64,000 nucleotides of DNA, from positions 124,001 through 188,000 of the forward strand of contig NZ_BAABHF010000035.1 in the NCBI RefSeq assembly GCF_039541955.1. Reading direction: 5' to 3'. A model generated the notes under the pieces. It worked only from the letters and a program-made list of their open reading frames with translations. It was not told the DNA's origin and searched no databases. The stretch comes from Actinoallomurus oryzae. Its GTDB lineage: Bacteria > Actinomycetota > Actinomycetes > Streptosporangiales > Streptosporangiaceae. Numbering within the stretch: position 1 is the first letter of the stretch; every line of letters begins with the position of its first letter. The position numbers and the translations under genes were made by a program. Below are positions 18,017-25,637 of the stretch, one piece after another.

Positions 18017-19483
18017 TCAGTGCGCGACGCGGCCCGTGGCGGGGCCGCACCACTGGCGTAGCGCCGTGCGTACGCCGGTCCGTGCGCCGGGCCCGTCCGC
18101 GGCCCAGGCGATGTAGCCGTCGGGGCGTACGAGGACGGTCGTGCGGGTCGGGCCGCCCGCGGTGGCCAGGTCGACCCGATCGCGCCAGGCGGCGATCGCC
18201 GAGCCGTCGGTGCCGGGAGGGACGACCAGCAGGAAGCGGCCGGGACGCAGCGCGCGGTACAGCCTGCGGGGGGCGTCGCCCGCCAGCGGGATGTCCGGCG
18301 CGCGGTGGCCGGCGAGGGGATGCGAGCCGCGCGGCGCCGGATAGGCGAGGTCGATCATCGAGATCGCGCCCGCCATGCGCCGCGCGATCGGGGGCAGGCT
18401 CGACGCGACCCGCAGGGCGGTGTCGCGGAGCCGGAGCAGCACGCGCGGGCGCAGGAGGGCCGCGCGCAGGATCGTGCCGCTCGTGCGCAGGACACGCCGG
18501 CCGACCGGGTACCGCTCGTCGTGATACGTGTCGAGCAACCCCTCCGGCGCCCAGCCCTGGATCACGGCGGCGAGCTTCCAGGCGAGGTTGACGGCGTCCT
18601 GCAGACCGGTGTTCATGCCCATGCCCCCGGCAGGTGAGTGCACGTGGGCGGCGTCTCCGGCGAGGAAGATCCGGCGGTCGCGGTAGTGCGGCACCTGGCG
18701 TTCGTCGCTGTGGAACCGCGAGATCCAGCGCGGGTCGTGCATGCCGAGGTCGCTGCCGAGGACCGCGCGGGTGACCCGGCGGACCTCCTCGAAGTCGACC
18801 GGTGCGGTGTCGGGGAGCTGGTTGCGGCGGTTCCAGGCGATGACGCGGTGCCAGCCGTCGCTGAACGGCGCGATGAAGACGAACCCCGCGCCGGTGGCCC
18901 GCGCCGTCACCGTCTCCGGCGGGGGCTCGAGGAGCCGGACGTCGCAGATCATCACCGAGCGCACCGCCGACCGGCCGGGGAACGGCAGGCCGAGCTCGCG
19001 GCGTACGGTGCTGCGCACGCCGTCGGTGCCCACGGCGTAGCGGGCCCGCAGCGTGCGCGTCGCGCCGCCGGCCTCGCGCACGGTCACGTCGACGCCCTCG
19101 GCGTCCTGGCGCAGCGCCACCACCTCGGCGCCCGGCACGATCATCGCCCCGGCCGCGAGCGCGCGGTCGGCGAGCACGCGCTCGGTCTCGTACTGCGGCG
19201 TCATCAGCACGTACGGGAAGCGGGTCGGCAGGGAGAGGAACCGCAGGCCGAACGGGCCGAGGCTGGACACCGGCACGCCCGTCGCGACGAGGTCGTCGGC
19301 CAGCCCGCGGGCGTCGAGCAGTTCGAGGGTGCGCGCGTGCACGCCGAAGGCACGCGTGAGGTTGGACTCCTGGTCGCGGCGTTCGAGGATGACGCACGAG
19401 ACACCGGCGGCGGCAAGGTCGCCGGCCAGCATCAGGCCGGTGGGCCCGCCGCCCACGATGAGCACGTCTGTGTCGGGCCGCAT
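18017..19483 (-). CDS. FAD-dependent aromatic monooxygenase
   Basis: 488 aa class A flavin hydroxylase. Dinucleotide motif VLIVGGGPTGLMLAG near the N-terminus, DG motif in AVGTDGVRSTVRRELGL, and the FAD ribityl motif RIFLAGDAAHVHSPAGGMG. The C-terminal thioredoxin-like domain is present, as in polyketide hydroxylases of the PgaE/RdmE type. ATG 19483 is chosen because AGGGGG sits eight bases upstream; GTG 19507 is poorer. Substrate unknown; no polyketide genes adjoin it in this window, so it could be catabolic or an orphan tailoring enzyme. Confidence 0.92.
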   Translation of the reverse strand: MRPDTDVLIVGGGPTGLMLAGDLAAAGVSCVILERRDQESNLTRAFGVHARTLELLDARGLADDLVATGVPVSSLGPFGLRFLSLPTRFPYVLMTPQYETERVLADRALAAGAMIVPGAEVVALRQDAEGVDVTVREAGGATRTLRARYAVGTDGVRSTVRRELGLPFPGRSAVRSVMICDVRLLEPPPETVTARATGAGFVFIAPFSDGWHRVIAWNRRNQLPDTAPVDFEEVRRVTRAVLGSDLGMHDPRWISRFHSDERQVPHYRDRRIFLAGDAAHVHSPAGGMGMNTGLQDAVNLAWKLAAVIQGWAPEGLLDTYHDERYPVGRRVLRTSGTILRAALLRPRVLLRLRDTALRVASSLPPIARRMAGAISMIDLAYPAPRGSHPLAGHRAPDIPLAGDAPRRLYRALRPGRFLLVVPPGTDGSAIAAWRDRVDLATAGGPTRTTVLVRPDGYIAWAADGPGARTGVRTALRQWCGPATGRVAH

Positions 19484-19616
19484 GCGTTCCCCCTGGGTCG
19501 TCGCCACCAGCGGTCAACCGTGTGTGACTGACAACGACCTTCCCCCGAAACGGGCCCTTCGCACCTCGGCGGTGTCTTCCGGCCTCGCCGCCCGGCCGCG
19601 GACGGCCCCCGAGCGG

Positions 19617-19781
19617 TTACTCGCCCGGCTCGTCGTGGCCGGAAGCGTCTTTGCGCACCTCGGCCTCGCGCCGGATCTCGCGTTCGGCACGCTCGCGCGC
19701 CTCGGCGAAGTAGCGGCCCGGATCCTTGATCATCCGCTCCGACCGATCGTCGGAGTCCTGCACCACGATGTCGCCCGGCAT
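19617..19781 (-). CDS. Small charged protein, 54 aa
   Basis: Begins MPGDIVVQDSDDRSERMIKD and continues as an Arg/Glu-rich likely helix (YFAEARERAEREIRREAE). GGGGAGTGGGGG lies just upstream of the ATG. I recall similar short proteins in other actinomycetes but no function. It follows the GAF-domain gene on the same strand after 59 bp. Confidence 0.7.
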   Translation of the reverse strand: MPGDIVVQDSDDRSERMIKDPGRYFAEARERAEREIRREAEVRKDASGHDEPGE

Positions 19782-19840
19782 AGCCCCCACTCCCCTTTCT
19801 TCCGTCAGTGTCCGGAACGCCGGACGAAAGGTCAACCGAT

Positions 19841-20635
19841 TCAGCGTACGAGCCGCAGGAGCCCCTCGTCGTTCGTCCCGTACGCGAGGGCGTCGGCGAG
19901 CAGGCCCGCCAGCAGGCGGACGAACGGGACGTCGGACCGGCTCACTCCCCCGACGTTCATGGCGTCCACGGTGAGCATGCCGTACGGCGTCTGCCCGGCC
20001 ACGACCGGTACGGCGAGGAAGGACCGGTAGCCGTGTTCGGCCGACCCGTGCCAGCCCTCCGGCGGATCGCGGTCGACGTCGTCGGAGTGCGCGTGCTCGT
20101 TGCGCTGGATCATCGCGAAGACGGAGTCGCCCTCGGCCGTGCCCTCGGTGAAGACCGTCACGGGCGCGTCCGCGCGCCCGGCGTACTGGGCGGGCACGAG
20201 CTTCTTCGGGCTGCCGTCCTCCAGGCGGAACAGGCAGGCCCGTACGCGGCGGCCCTTGATCAGCTGCGCCGCCGAGCCGAGGACCATGGGGACGGTCGCC
20301 TCCCGCAGGTTCCCCCGCTCCTGGCGGTTGGTGGTGGTCGCGATGCGTCCCAGCTGGCGCACGATCGGGTCGAGCGCGTCGTTGATCGTGACACGCATCT
20401 CGACGGCGGCGTCGATGGACGCCTGCTCGGCGGTCTTGCGCTGGCGTTCCTTGCGGATCTGCTCGTAGCCGGGCACCGCCGCGCCGACGACGCTCATCAC
20501 CACGCCGAGCGCGATCCACCAGGGCTTCCACGGGCCGGCGTCGCCCGCCTCGGCCCCGGAGATCGCCACCAGGGCCACGGACGCGACGCCGACGGTCGTG
20601 GTGATGTAAAGCCGTCGTCTGGGGGGAATGCGCAC
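19841..20635 (-). CDS. Membrane-anchored GAF-domain protein
   Basis: 264 aa. Two N-terminal helices (LYITTTVGVASVALVAISGA; WWIALGVVMSVVGAAVPGY), then a short coiled-coil (IRKERQRKTAEQASIDAAVE), then a GAF-like sensor domain from about residue 110 to 255 (ACLFRLEDG, YRSFLAVPVVAGQTPYGMLT, VRLLAGLLADAL). No output domain follows. GTG start; a TAGTGT hexamer ends 6 bases upstream, so the mRNA may be leaderless. Its start faces the GGGACC boxes at 20736-20825, so it may belong to the dormancy set. Confidence 0.75.
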   Translation of the reverse strand: MRIPPRRRLYITTTVGVASVALVAISGAEAGDAGPWKPWWIALGVVMSVVGAAVPGYEQIRKERQRKTAEQASIDAAVEMRVTINDALDPIVRQLGRIATTTNRQERGNLREATVPMVLGSAAQLIKGRRVRACLFRLEDGSPKKLVPAQYAGRADAPVTVFTEGTAEGDSVFAMIQRNEHAHSDDVDRDPPEGWHGSAEHGYRSFLAVPVVAGQTPYGMLTVDAMNVGGVSRSDVPFVRLLAGLLADALAYGTNDEGLLRLVR

Positions 20636-20964
20636 GCACGCACACTAAAGGATCATCGATGAACTCCGCGCGCCGACGGGATATATGCGGGACGTCACCA
20701 CCATTCCGGTCGCCCCTTACCGGTATGCCGGAGTCGGGGCGAAGGTCCCGCGGCCACGGCGGCTCACCGGCCGCAGGATGAGGCGGGCCGCGCGGGGCCG
20801 CCGGGGCGAACCGGGGCGAAGGTCCTCTAGCCGACTTCCGTGCGGCCCTGCCCCGAACCGGCCCTCACCACCGACCATGGTTCACATGCGCTGGGCCCGT
20901 CGCGATCGGCGTGTCGCCGCCGGCGCTCTCCTCCTCCGGCAGTTCTCGTTCGGAAAGGCGGGAA
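20636..20964. other. Divergent intergenic region with two dormancy-type boxes
   Basis: No convincing gene. It contains the possible leaderless promoter of the GAF gene at its left edge and two copies of the GGGGCGAAGGTCC motif (see next entry). Short frames crossing it are not protein-like. Confidence 0.6.
20736..20825. promoter_or_regulatory. Two DosR-like boxes (GGGACCTTCGCCCC)
   Basis: 20736-20749 reads GGGGCGAAGGTCCC and 20813-20825 reads GGGGCGAAGGTCC, the reverse complement of GGGACCTTCGCCCC. They lie 140-230 bp before the V-ATPase F-like gene and 100-190 bp before the divergent GAF gene. The motif recurs at other promoters in the next 7 kb. Confidence 0.65.
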
Positions 20965-21180
20965 ATGGCGAAGATCGCGATTATCGGGGAACGCGGAAAA
21001 GTCCTTGAGTTCGGTCTCGCGGGGGCGATCGTCATTCCCGCCGAGGAGCCCGAGGCCGTACTCGCCGCCTGGCGGTCGCTGGGCGATGACGTCGCCGTCG
21101 TAGTGCTGACCTCGCGCGCGGCACGGACCCTGGCCGGCCGGACGGCGTCGTGGCCGCTCACGGCGGTGATGCCGCCGTGA
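20965..21180 (+). CDS. V-type ATPase subunit F-like protein, orphan
   Basis: 71 aa, beginning MAKIAIIGERGKVLEFGLAG and ending PLTAVMPP. The order (I-I-G, then GFxLAG-like EFGLAG, then AAWRSLGDDVAVVVLT, then VMPP) matches the N-terminal Rossmann-like core of archaeal/V-type ATPase subunit F. It is shorter than the usual 100 or so residues and lacks the C-terminal helix that contacts the rotor. No other V-ATPase subunit gene is near. Located inside the dormancy island; its role is unknown, perhaps regulating an ATPase or acting alone. GGAAAGGCGGGAA precedes the ATG. Confidence 0.75.
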   Translation: MAKIAIIGERGKVLEFGLAGAIVIPAEEPEAVLAAWRSLGDDVAVVVLTSRAARTLAGRTASWPLTAVMPP

Positions 21181-21273
21181 GCAGGCCAGATTCCGGGCCC
21201 CCGCGCGGTCGCCGCCCCGGCGCGGCGGGAAGACTAGGAGACAGGCCCAGCGGGGGAATGAGGTGAGCGGGCC

Positions 21274-22026
21274 ATGCACATGAGATCCGGGGAGTGTGAA
21301 CTCAGCGGCGACATAACAGCGGTGATCTTCGGAGTGGACGGCGTGGTGATCGACAGCGCGCGTACATCGGCCGGAGCGTGGAAGACGGTGTTCGACCCCT
21401 TCCTGCGCACGTACGCGGCGAGCCACGAGACCGACTTCGTACCGTTCGACGTCCGGACCGACTTTCTGCGTTACACGCACGGCAAGCCACGGCTGGCGGG
21501 GGCACGGGACTTCCTGGCCTCCCGTGGCATCTACCTGCCCTACGACGACCTGCGGGGGCTGATGATCCGGCACGAGGAGTTCTTCCTCGGCGAGGTCCAC
21601 CGGCACGGGGTGAGTCCGTTCGCCTCCACGGTCACGCTGATCCGGGAGTCCCACCGGCGCGGCATCCGCACGGCGGCGGTGTGCACGCAGCGGCACGGCA
21701 CCGAGATCCTGAGAAACGCCGGCGTGGTGGACATGTTCGACATCGTCCTGGACGGCCTGCGCGCGCCGGGCACGCGGCTTCCGTTCTGCCCGGACACCGC
21801 CCTGTTCGTACGGGCCGCGCTGCGGCTGGGCGCCGAGCCGCGTCACACGGCGGTCGTCGAGGAGTCGCCGGCGGCCCTGGCGGCGGCCAAGCGCGGCGGG
21901 TTCGGCCTGGTCGTCGGCGTCGACCGCCTGGGCGGCGGAAGGCTGAGGGAACACGGCGCGGACGTCGTCGTGACGGACCTGTCCGAGCTGAGCGTCGGCC
22001 CCCGCCGCCACGCCGCCTACGCCTGA
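21274..22026 (+). CDS. HAD-superfamily protein lacking the nucleophile Asp
   Basis: 250 aa with the beta-phosphoglucomutase-like HAD layout: N-terminal strand ITAVIFGVDGVVIDSARTSA, cap region with THGKPRLAGARDFLASRGI, then VVEESPAALAAAKRGGF. The first Asp of the DxDG motif is Gly here (FGVDGV), and the late ED pair is EE. A normal HAD phosphotransfer should therefore fail. The sequence recalls, from memory, the N-terminal HAD domain of mycobacterial OtsB1 (Rv2006), which is also atypical at this site. GAGGTGA lies before the ATG. Confidence 0.85.
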   Translation: MHMRSGECELSGDITAVIFGVDGVVIDSARTSAGAWKTVFDPFLRTYAASHETDFVPFDVRTDFLRYTHGKPRLAGARDFLASRGIYLPYDDLRGLMIRHEEFFLGEVHRHGVSPFASTVTLIRESHRRGIRTAAVCTQRHGTEILRNAGVVDMFDIVLDGLRAPGTRLPFCPDTALFVRAALRLGAEPRHTAVVEESPAALAAAKRGGFGLVVGVDRLGGGRLREHGADVVVTDLSELSVGPRRHAAYA

Positions 22027-22092
22027 GCGGAGGAGGAACGCGGCCCGGCCGGGCCGGTGATCCGGCGTGCCCGCGTTGAACGCCGGATCACG

Positions 22093-22215
22093 CTGCTGAC
22101 GGCCGGGGCATGCGGCTGACGGCCGCGACATACCGGTGGTACCGGTGCTGGTGACGGCTGACGGCTGACGGCCGGATGCGGGCTGACGGCCGGGGCATGC
22201 CTGTGCTGACGGTCG
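22093..22215. repeat. Cluster of CTGACGGCC direct repeats
   Basis: An 18-bp element CTGACGGCCGGGGCATGC occurs exactly at 22096-22113 and 22183-22200. Shorter CTGACGG copies lie between and after them (for example 22116-22125). It fills the gap between convergent HAD and PIG-L genes. No gene or obvious terminator hairpin is present. Confidence 0.7.
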
Positions 22216-22264
22216 AAGCGTGGCGTGTGGCGGCCGGGCCGGTGCCGGGGCATCCGGCGGTCGA

Positions 22265-22981
22265 TCAGGCTCGCCCTTTCTCCTTCTCCGCCACGTCCCC
22301 GCAGGGCACCAGCCAGCGCAGCCATTCGCGGTCGCCCTGGACGGCCAGCCGGGCGAGATGCGTGCCGTCGCCGCGCGCCTGGCTGCCGTGCGCGCGCATC
22401 GCGTACTGCTGGGCGTTGCGGGGGACCCGCAGCTCGAAGTCGATCCGCAAATCCGCGTCGCCGGTCACCGACAGCCCCGTCGTCTCCCGTACGACCTTGG
22501 CCACGTCGTGCGGCAGCGTCCAGCCGAGCACGGGAACGTTGAGCTCACGGCCCGCGTGGCAGGCCACGCACGCGGCGATGCGGTCGCCGAGGCGTCCGTC
22601 GACCGTGAGAAGCAGGTCGACGCGCCACTCACGCACCATGCGGATCACGCGTTCGGCGAGGCGGGCGACCGGCAGCCGGCGCAGCTCGGCCTCCGGATAG
22701 TCGGCCAGCATGCAGTGCGACGCCCGCAGCGCGCTCGCGGCGGCGTCGAACTCGTACGGCCGGACGGCGGTGAGCCGCTCCATGGAGTCGTTGTACGGTG
22801 ACGCGTCCCCGCGGCTGATCGCGAGCACGCTCACCTGGCTGCCGTTGCGGCGGAAGGCGTCGAGCACCGCGCCGAGGTAACAGGCCTCGTCGCCCGGCCG
22901 TGCCACGACGGCCAGGACGCACTTGGCGCCCGGCAGCCGCCCGAGTGTTCCCGACGGCCACATTCCGGCATCCGCGGTCAT
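22265..22981 (-). CDS. PIG-L/LmbE-family protein lacking zinc ligands
   Basis: 238 aa. The fold order matches PIG-L deacetylases: LAVVARPGDEACYLGAVLDA, VSVLAISRGDAS, WRVDLLLTVDGRLGD, RIAACVACHAGRELNVPVLG, and the actinomycete-typical ending LARLAVQGDREWLRWLVPCG. The catalytic metal motif, normally AHPDDE, reads ARPGDE; the second motif, normally GHPDH, reads GDRIA. Two of three zinc ligands and the general base are therefore missing, so deacetylase activity is unlikely. ATG 22981 has AGGGGG upstream; a start at 23020 is possible. Confidence 0.83.
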   Translation of the reverse strand: MTADAGMWPSGTLGRLPGAKCVLAVVARPGDEACYLGAVLDAFRRNGSQVSVLAISRGDASPYNDSMERLTAVRPYEFDAAASALRASHCMLADYPEAELRRLPVARLAERVIRMVREWRVDLLLTVDGRLGDRIAACVACHAGRELNVPVLGWTLPHDVAKVVRETTGLSVTGDADLRIDFELRVPRNAQQYAMRAHGSQARGDGTHLARLAVQGDREWLRWLVPCGDVAEKEKGRA

Positions 22982-23046
22982 TGGTGATGCGCCCCCTGTC
23001 TTACTCCCTTTTTCGAGCATCGCCGTACGGCGACGGCGATGTGACC

Positions 23047-23080
23047 GGCGAAGGTCCCCGCCCGGCGGGACCCCGGGCCC
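23047..23080. promoter_or_regulatory. DosR-like box upstream of the PIG-L gene
   Basis: GGCGAAGGTCCC at 23047-23058 (reverse complement GGGACCTTCGCC) and GGGACCCCGGGCCC at 23067-23080 lie 66-99 bp before the PIG-L start. They fit the motif shared across this region. Confidence 0.6.
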
Positions 23081-23098
23081 GTCCGGGACCGCCGAAGG

Positions 23099-23965
23099 TC
23101 AGCTCCGCGGCCGCACGACCGCCACCGAGCACGGGGCGTGCTGCAGCACGGCCGCCGCGACCGCGCCGAGGCGCAGGCCGGCGACCCCGCCGAGCCCCCG
23201 TCCGCCCACCACGATCAGCGCCGCGCAGTCCGCCGCCTCCAGGAGTGCGTGCCGCGGGGTCCGCAGCGACAGCACCGTGTCCGCGTCGACGTACGGGTAC
23301 TTCTCCCGCCAGGGCGACACGGTCCGTTCGAGGCGGCCCGCGGCCATCATCCGCAGCTCGTCCGGGTCGGTGATCATCGACATCTCGGCCGAGGCGATCG
23401 CCTCGGGCTCCCAGCAGCCGAACACCGCGCGCAGCGCCAGACCCCGCAGCGCCGCCTCCTCGAAGCCGAACGCGAGCGCCGCGTCCGAGGCGGCCGAGCC
23501 GTCCACGCCCACGACGACCGGGCGGCTGCGGTCGAGCGTGCCCCGCACGACCACGACAGGGCAGTGCGCGTACGAGGGCAGCTGGACCGCGGACGAACCC
23601 GCCTCCAGCCCGGCGAAGGCGCCCGCGCCGTGAGTGCCGATCACCGCGAGTGAGGCGTTCTTGGACTGGTTGACCAGCATCGCCGGCGCCGGCCCGTCGG
23701 CGAGCCGGCCGCGTACCGGCGTACGCGGGGACGCCTCCTGGGCGATGAAGACCCCCCGGTCCAGGGTGTGCTGCGCCATCCTGCGCACCGTCTCCACCGC
23801 CTGGGGACCGGAGGGCGGGACGGGGTACGGCCAGTGCCACGCGTGGCACACGATCAGCGGCATGCGACGCAGGCGCGCCTCGTCGACGGCCCAGCGCAGG
23901 GCCCGCTCGCTCACCGCGGACCCGTCGAAGCCGACCAGCACGTACGATCCGTCGAACCGGTCCAT
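23099..23965 (-). CDS. Tandem universal stress protein
   Basis: 288 aa with two USP domains. Domain 1 (about 5-145) begins YVLVGFDGSAVSERALRWAV and ends with an atypical nucleotide loop (VIGTHGAGAFAGLEAGSSAV). Domain 2 (about 150-285) begins PVVVGVDGSAASDAALAFGF and has VVGGRGLGGVAGLRLGAVAA. USPs of this kind bind ATP and in mycobacteria belong to the DosR regulon. GGGGAGGGG precedes ATG 23965. A dormancy-type box sits 48-60 bp upstream. Confidence 0.93.
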   Translation of the reverse strand: MDRFDGSYVLVGFDGSAVSERALRWAVDEARLRRMPLIVCHAWHWPYPVPPSGPQAVETVRRMAQHTLDRGVFIAQEASPRTPVRGRLADGPAPAMLVNQSKNASLAVIGTHGAGAFAGLEAGSSAVQLPSYAHCPVVVVRGTLDRSRPVVVGVDGSAASDAALAFGFEEAALRGLALRAVFGCWEPEAIASAEMSMITDPDELRMMAAGRLERTVSPWREKYPYVDADTVLSLRTPRHALLEAADCAALIVVGGRGLGGVAGLRLGAVAAAVLQHAPCSVAVVRPRS

Positions 23966-24012
23966 GTCCCCTCCCCTCTTCAGCGTGGCGATGGCCGCGA
24001 CACGCCAGAAGA

Positions 24013-24025
24013 GGCCGAAAGTCCC
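24013..24025. promoter_or_regulatory. DosR-like box upstream of the first USP gene
   Basis: GGCCGAAAGTCCC, the reverse complement of GGGACTTTCGGCC. The GGGACTTT half is the same as the half-site of the mycobacterial DosR box. It is 48-60 bp upstream of the USP start on the minus strand. Confidence 0.65.
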
Positions 24026-24123
24026 CCGCGACCGGCCCGCCCGGCCCTGTCCCGCCCTCACGCGCCGCACCGATACCATCGCACCCGGTAGAAGCAGGTC
24101 AGAGGCCAAAGCCCGCGACCTGC

Positions 24124-24159
24124 GGGACCCTCGGCCGAGTCCACGGGGACCAGCGCCCC
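24124..24159. promoter_or_regulatory. Two DosR-like boxes upstream of the Rv1733c-type gene
   Basis: GGGACCCTCGGCC at 24124-24136 and GGGACCAGCGCCCC at 24146-24159. They begin 22 bp apart, about two helical turns, as expected for cooperative binding on one face. They lie roughly 60-95 bp before the ATG at 24218. Confidence 0.62.
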
Positions 24160-24217
24160 TCCCGAGAAGGGGTCGAACCGCCTAGTCTGCGGAATAAAGG
24201 CCGTAACGGAGGTGTCT

Positions 24218-24805
24218 ATGCGAACCTTCACGATCAAGCTGCTGGGCGTGATCCGTTACGTGCGCCCCGACGGCAACCCGTTGCGCCGTCCGGTCGACCG
24301 CACGCACGTCCGGGCAATGATCATTCTCGGCCTTCTCTTCGTCATTCTCGCGCCGCTCTCGGTGATCGTGACCGCCCGGCTGGCCGGCGGCGCGGGCCTG
24401 CGCGCCGAGCGGGTGCAGGCGCAGACCCGGCACCGGGTGGAGGCCGTGGTCGTCGACACGTCCCCGACCGGCTCCCGCGGAGTGCTGGACGAGACCGTCC
24501 GCATCGGCTGGCACGACCCGGCGGGCACCTACCACACCGCCGTCGTCCCGGCGACGGGCGGCGAGGCGATCGGCATCCATCGCACGATCTGGATCGATCA
24601 CACCGGACGGCTGACCACTCATCCGCGCAAGCACTCCCAGACGGTCGCCGACAGCATCATGGCGGCGACGACCGCCCTCACGCTGCTCGCGCTGCTGTTC
24701 TCCGCCGCCCGCATGCTCATCGAGCACCGCCTGGACCGCCGCCGGCTCGAGCTGTGGGAGCGCGAGTGGGCCGCCGTGGCACCGCGCTGGACGGGCCTGC
24801 CCTGA
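24218..24805 (+). CDS. Rv1733c-family membrane protein
   Basis: 195 aa. Helix 1 is AMIILGLLFVILAPLSVIVT, then a soluble middle part with the family's pattern (HRVEAVVVD, VRIGWHDPAGTYHTAVV, HRTIWIDHTGRLTTHP), then helix 2 (SIMAATTALTLLALLFSA) and a charged tail. Rv1733c is a DosR-regulon membrane protein and latency antigen in M. tuberculosis; its function is unknown. GGAGGT ends 4 bases before ATG 24218, which is preferred to GTG 24212. Confidence 0.85.
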   Translation: MRTFTIKLLGVIRYVRPDGNPLRRPVDRTHVRAMIILGLLFVILAPLSVIVTARLAGGAGLRAERVQAQTRHRVEAVVVDTSPTGSRGVLDETVRIGWHDPAGTYHTAVVPATGGEAIGIHRTIWIDHTGRLTTHPRKHSQTVADSIMAATTALTLLALLFSAARMLIEHRLDRRRLELWEREWAAVAPRWTGLP

Positions 24806-24847
24806 CCCGCCGCCCCGCACGGGGAGCACGGCGCGGCGTGTTCGCAA

Positions 24848-24862
24848 GGGACCTTGGTCCGC
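24848..24862. promoter_or_regulatory. Symmetric DosR-like box upstream of the response regulator
   Basis: GGGACCTTGGTCCGC: the core GGACC-TT-GGTCC is a perfect palindrome and matches the GGGACN4GTCC arrangement of DosR boxes. It lies 101-115 bp before the response regulator start, suggesting autoregulation. Confidence 0.68.
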
Positions 24863-24962
24863 AGGATCTCCGACGTTCGTATCACGGTGATCCGAGGAAC
24901 GCCTCCTAACGTGAGGACACAGGCCGGCGTCCGCCGGCCCGCACGGATGGCGAGGCCAGGCC

Positions 24963-25619
24963 ATGACGATCCGGGTTTTCCTGCTCGACGACCACGAAGT
25001 GGTCCGGCGCGGTGTCGCCGCGCTGCTCGAGTCCGAATCCGACATCGAGATCGTCGGAGAGGCGGCCACCGCCGCGCACGCCATCGCCCGGATCCCCGCC
25101 GTACGGCCCGACGTCGCCGTCCTGGACGTACGGCTGCCCGACGGCGACGGGGTGAGTGTGTGCCGGGAGATCCGCTCCCGGCTGCCGGGCCTGGCGTGCC
25201 TGATGCTGACGTCGTTCTCCGACGAGGAGGCCCTGTTCGACGCGGTCATGGCCGGGGCCGCCGGGTACGTCCTGAAGCAGATCCACGGGTCGGACCTGGT
25301 CGCGGCGGTCCGTACGGTCGCCTCCGGGCAGTCGCTGCTCGACCCGCACAGCACCGCGCAGATGCTGCACCGCCTGCGCGAGCGCCAGACCCGCAAGGAC
25401 CCGCTGTCCACCCTGTCCGACCAGGAGCGCCAGATCCTCGAGCTCATCGGCGAGGGGCTGACGAACCGCCAGATCGGCGAGCGGCTCTTCCTGGCCGAGA
25501 AGACCGTGAAGAACTACGTCTCGAACCTGTTCACCAAGCTCGACATGCGCCGCCGTACCCAGGCCGCGGCGTTCGTCGCCCAGCTCAAGGCCGCGGGCGA
25601 CCGGTCGCGGGACGAATGA
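24963..25619 (+). CDS. DevR/DosR-like response regulator
   Basis: 218 aa. Receiver: VFLLDDHEVVRRGVAALLES, phospho-acceptor Asp in DVAVLDVRLPDGDGVSVCRE, Lys in GYVLKQIHG. LuxR HTH: LSDQERQILELIGEGLTNRQ, IGERLFLAEKTVKNYVSNLF, TKLDMRRRTQAA. The wording is very close to mycobacterial DevR/DosR, including the VKNYVSNL recognition helix with Lys/Asn contacts. No DevS/DosT-like kinase is in the window, so the regulator is an orphan here. The Rv1733c-type, USP and Acg-type genes around it are classic DosR targets, making it the probable regulator of this island. Confidence 0.92.
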   Translation: MTIRVFLLDDHEVVRRGVAALLESESDIEIVGEAATAAHAIARIPAVRPDVAVLDVRLPDGDGVSVCREIRSRLPGLACLMLTSFSDEEALFDAVMAGAAGYVLKQIHGSDLVAAVRTVASGQSLLDPHSTAQMLHRLRERQTRKDPLSTLSDQERQILELIGEGLTNRQIGERLFLAEKTVKNYVSNLFTKLDMRRRTQAAAFVAQLKAAGDRSRDE

Positions 25620-25637
25620 TCGCCGGGGGACGCACGA

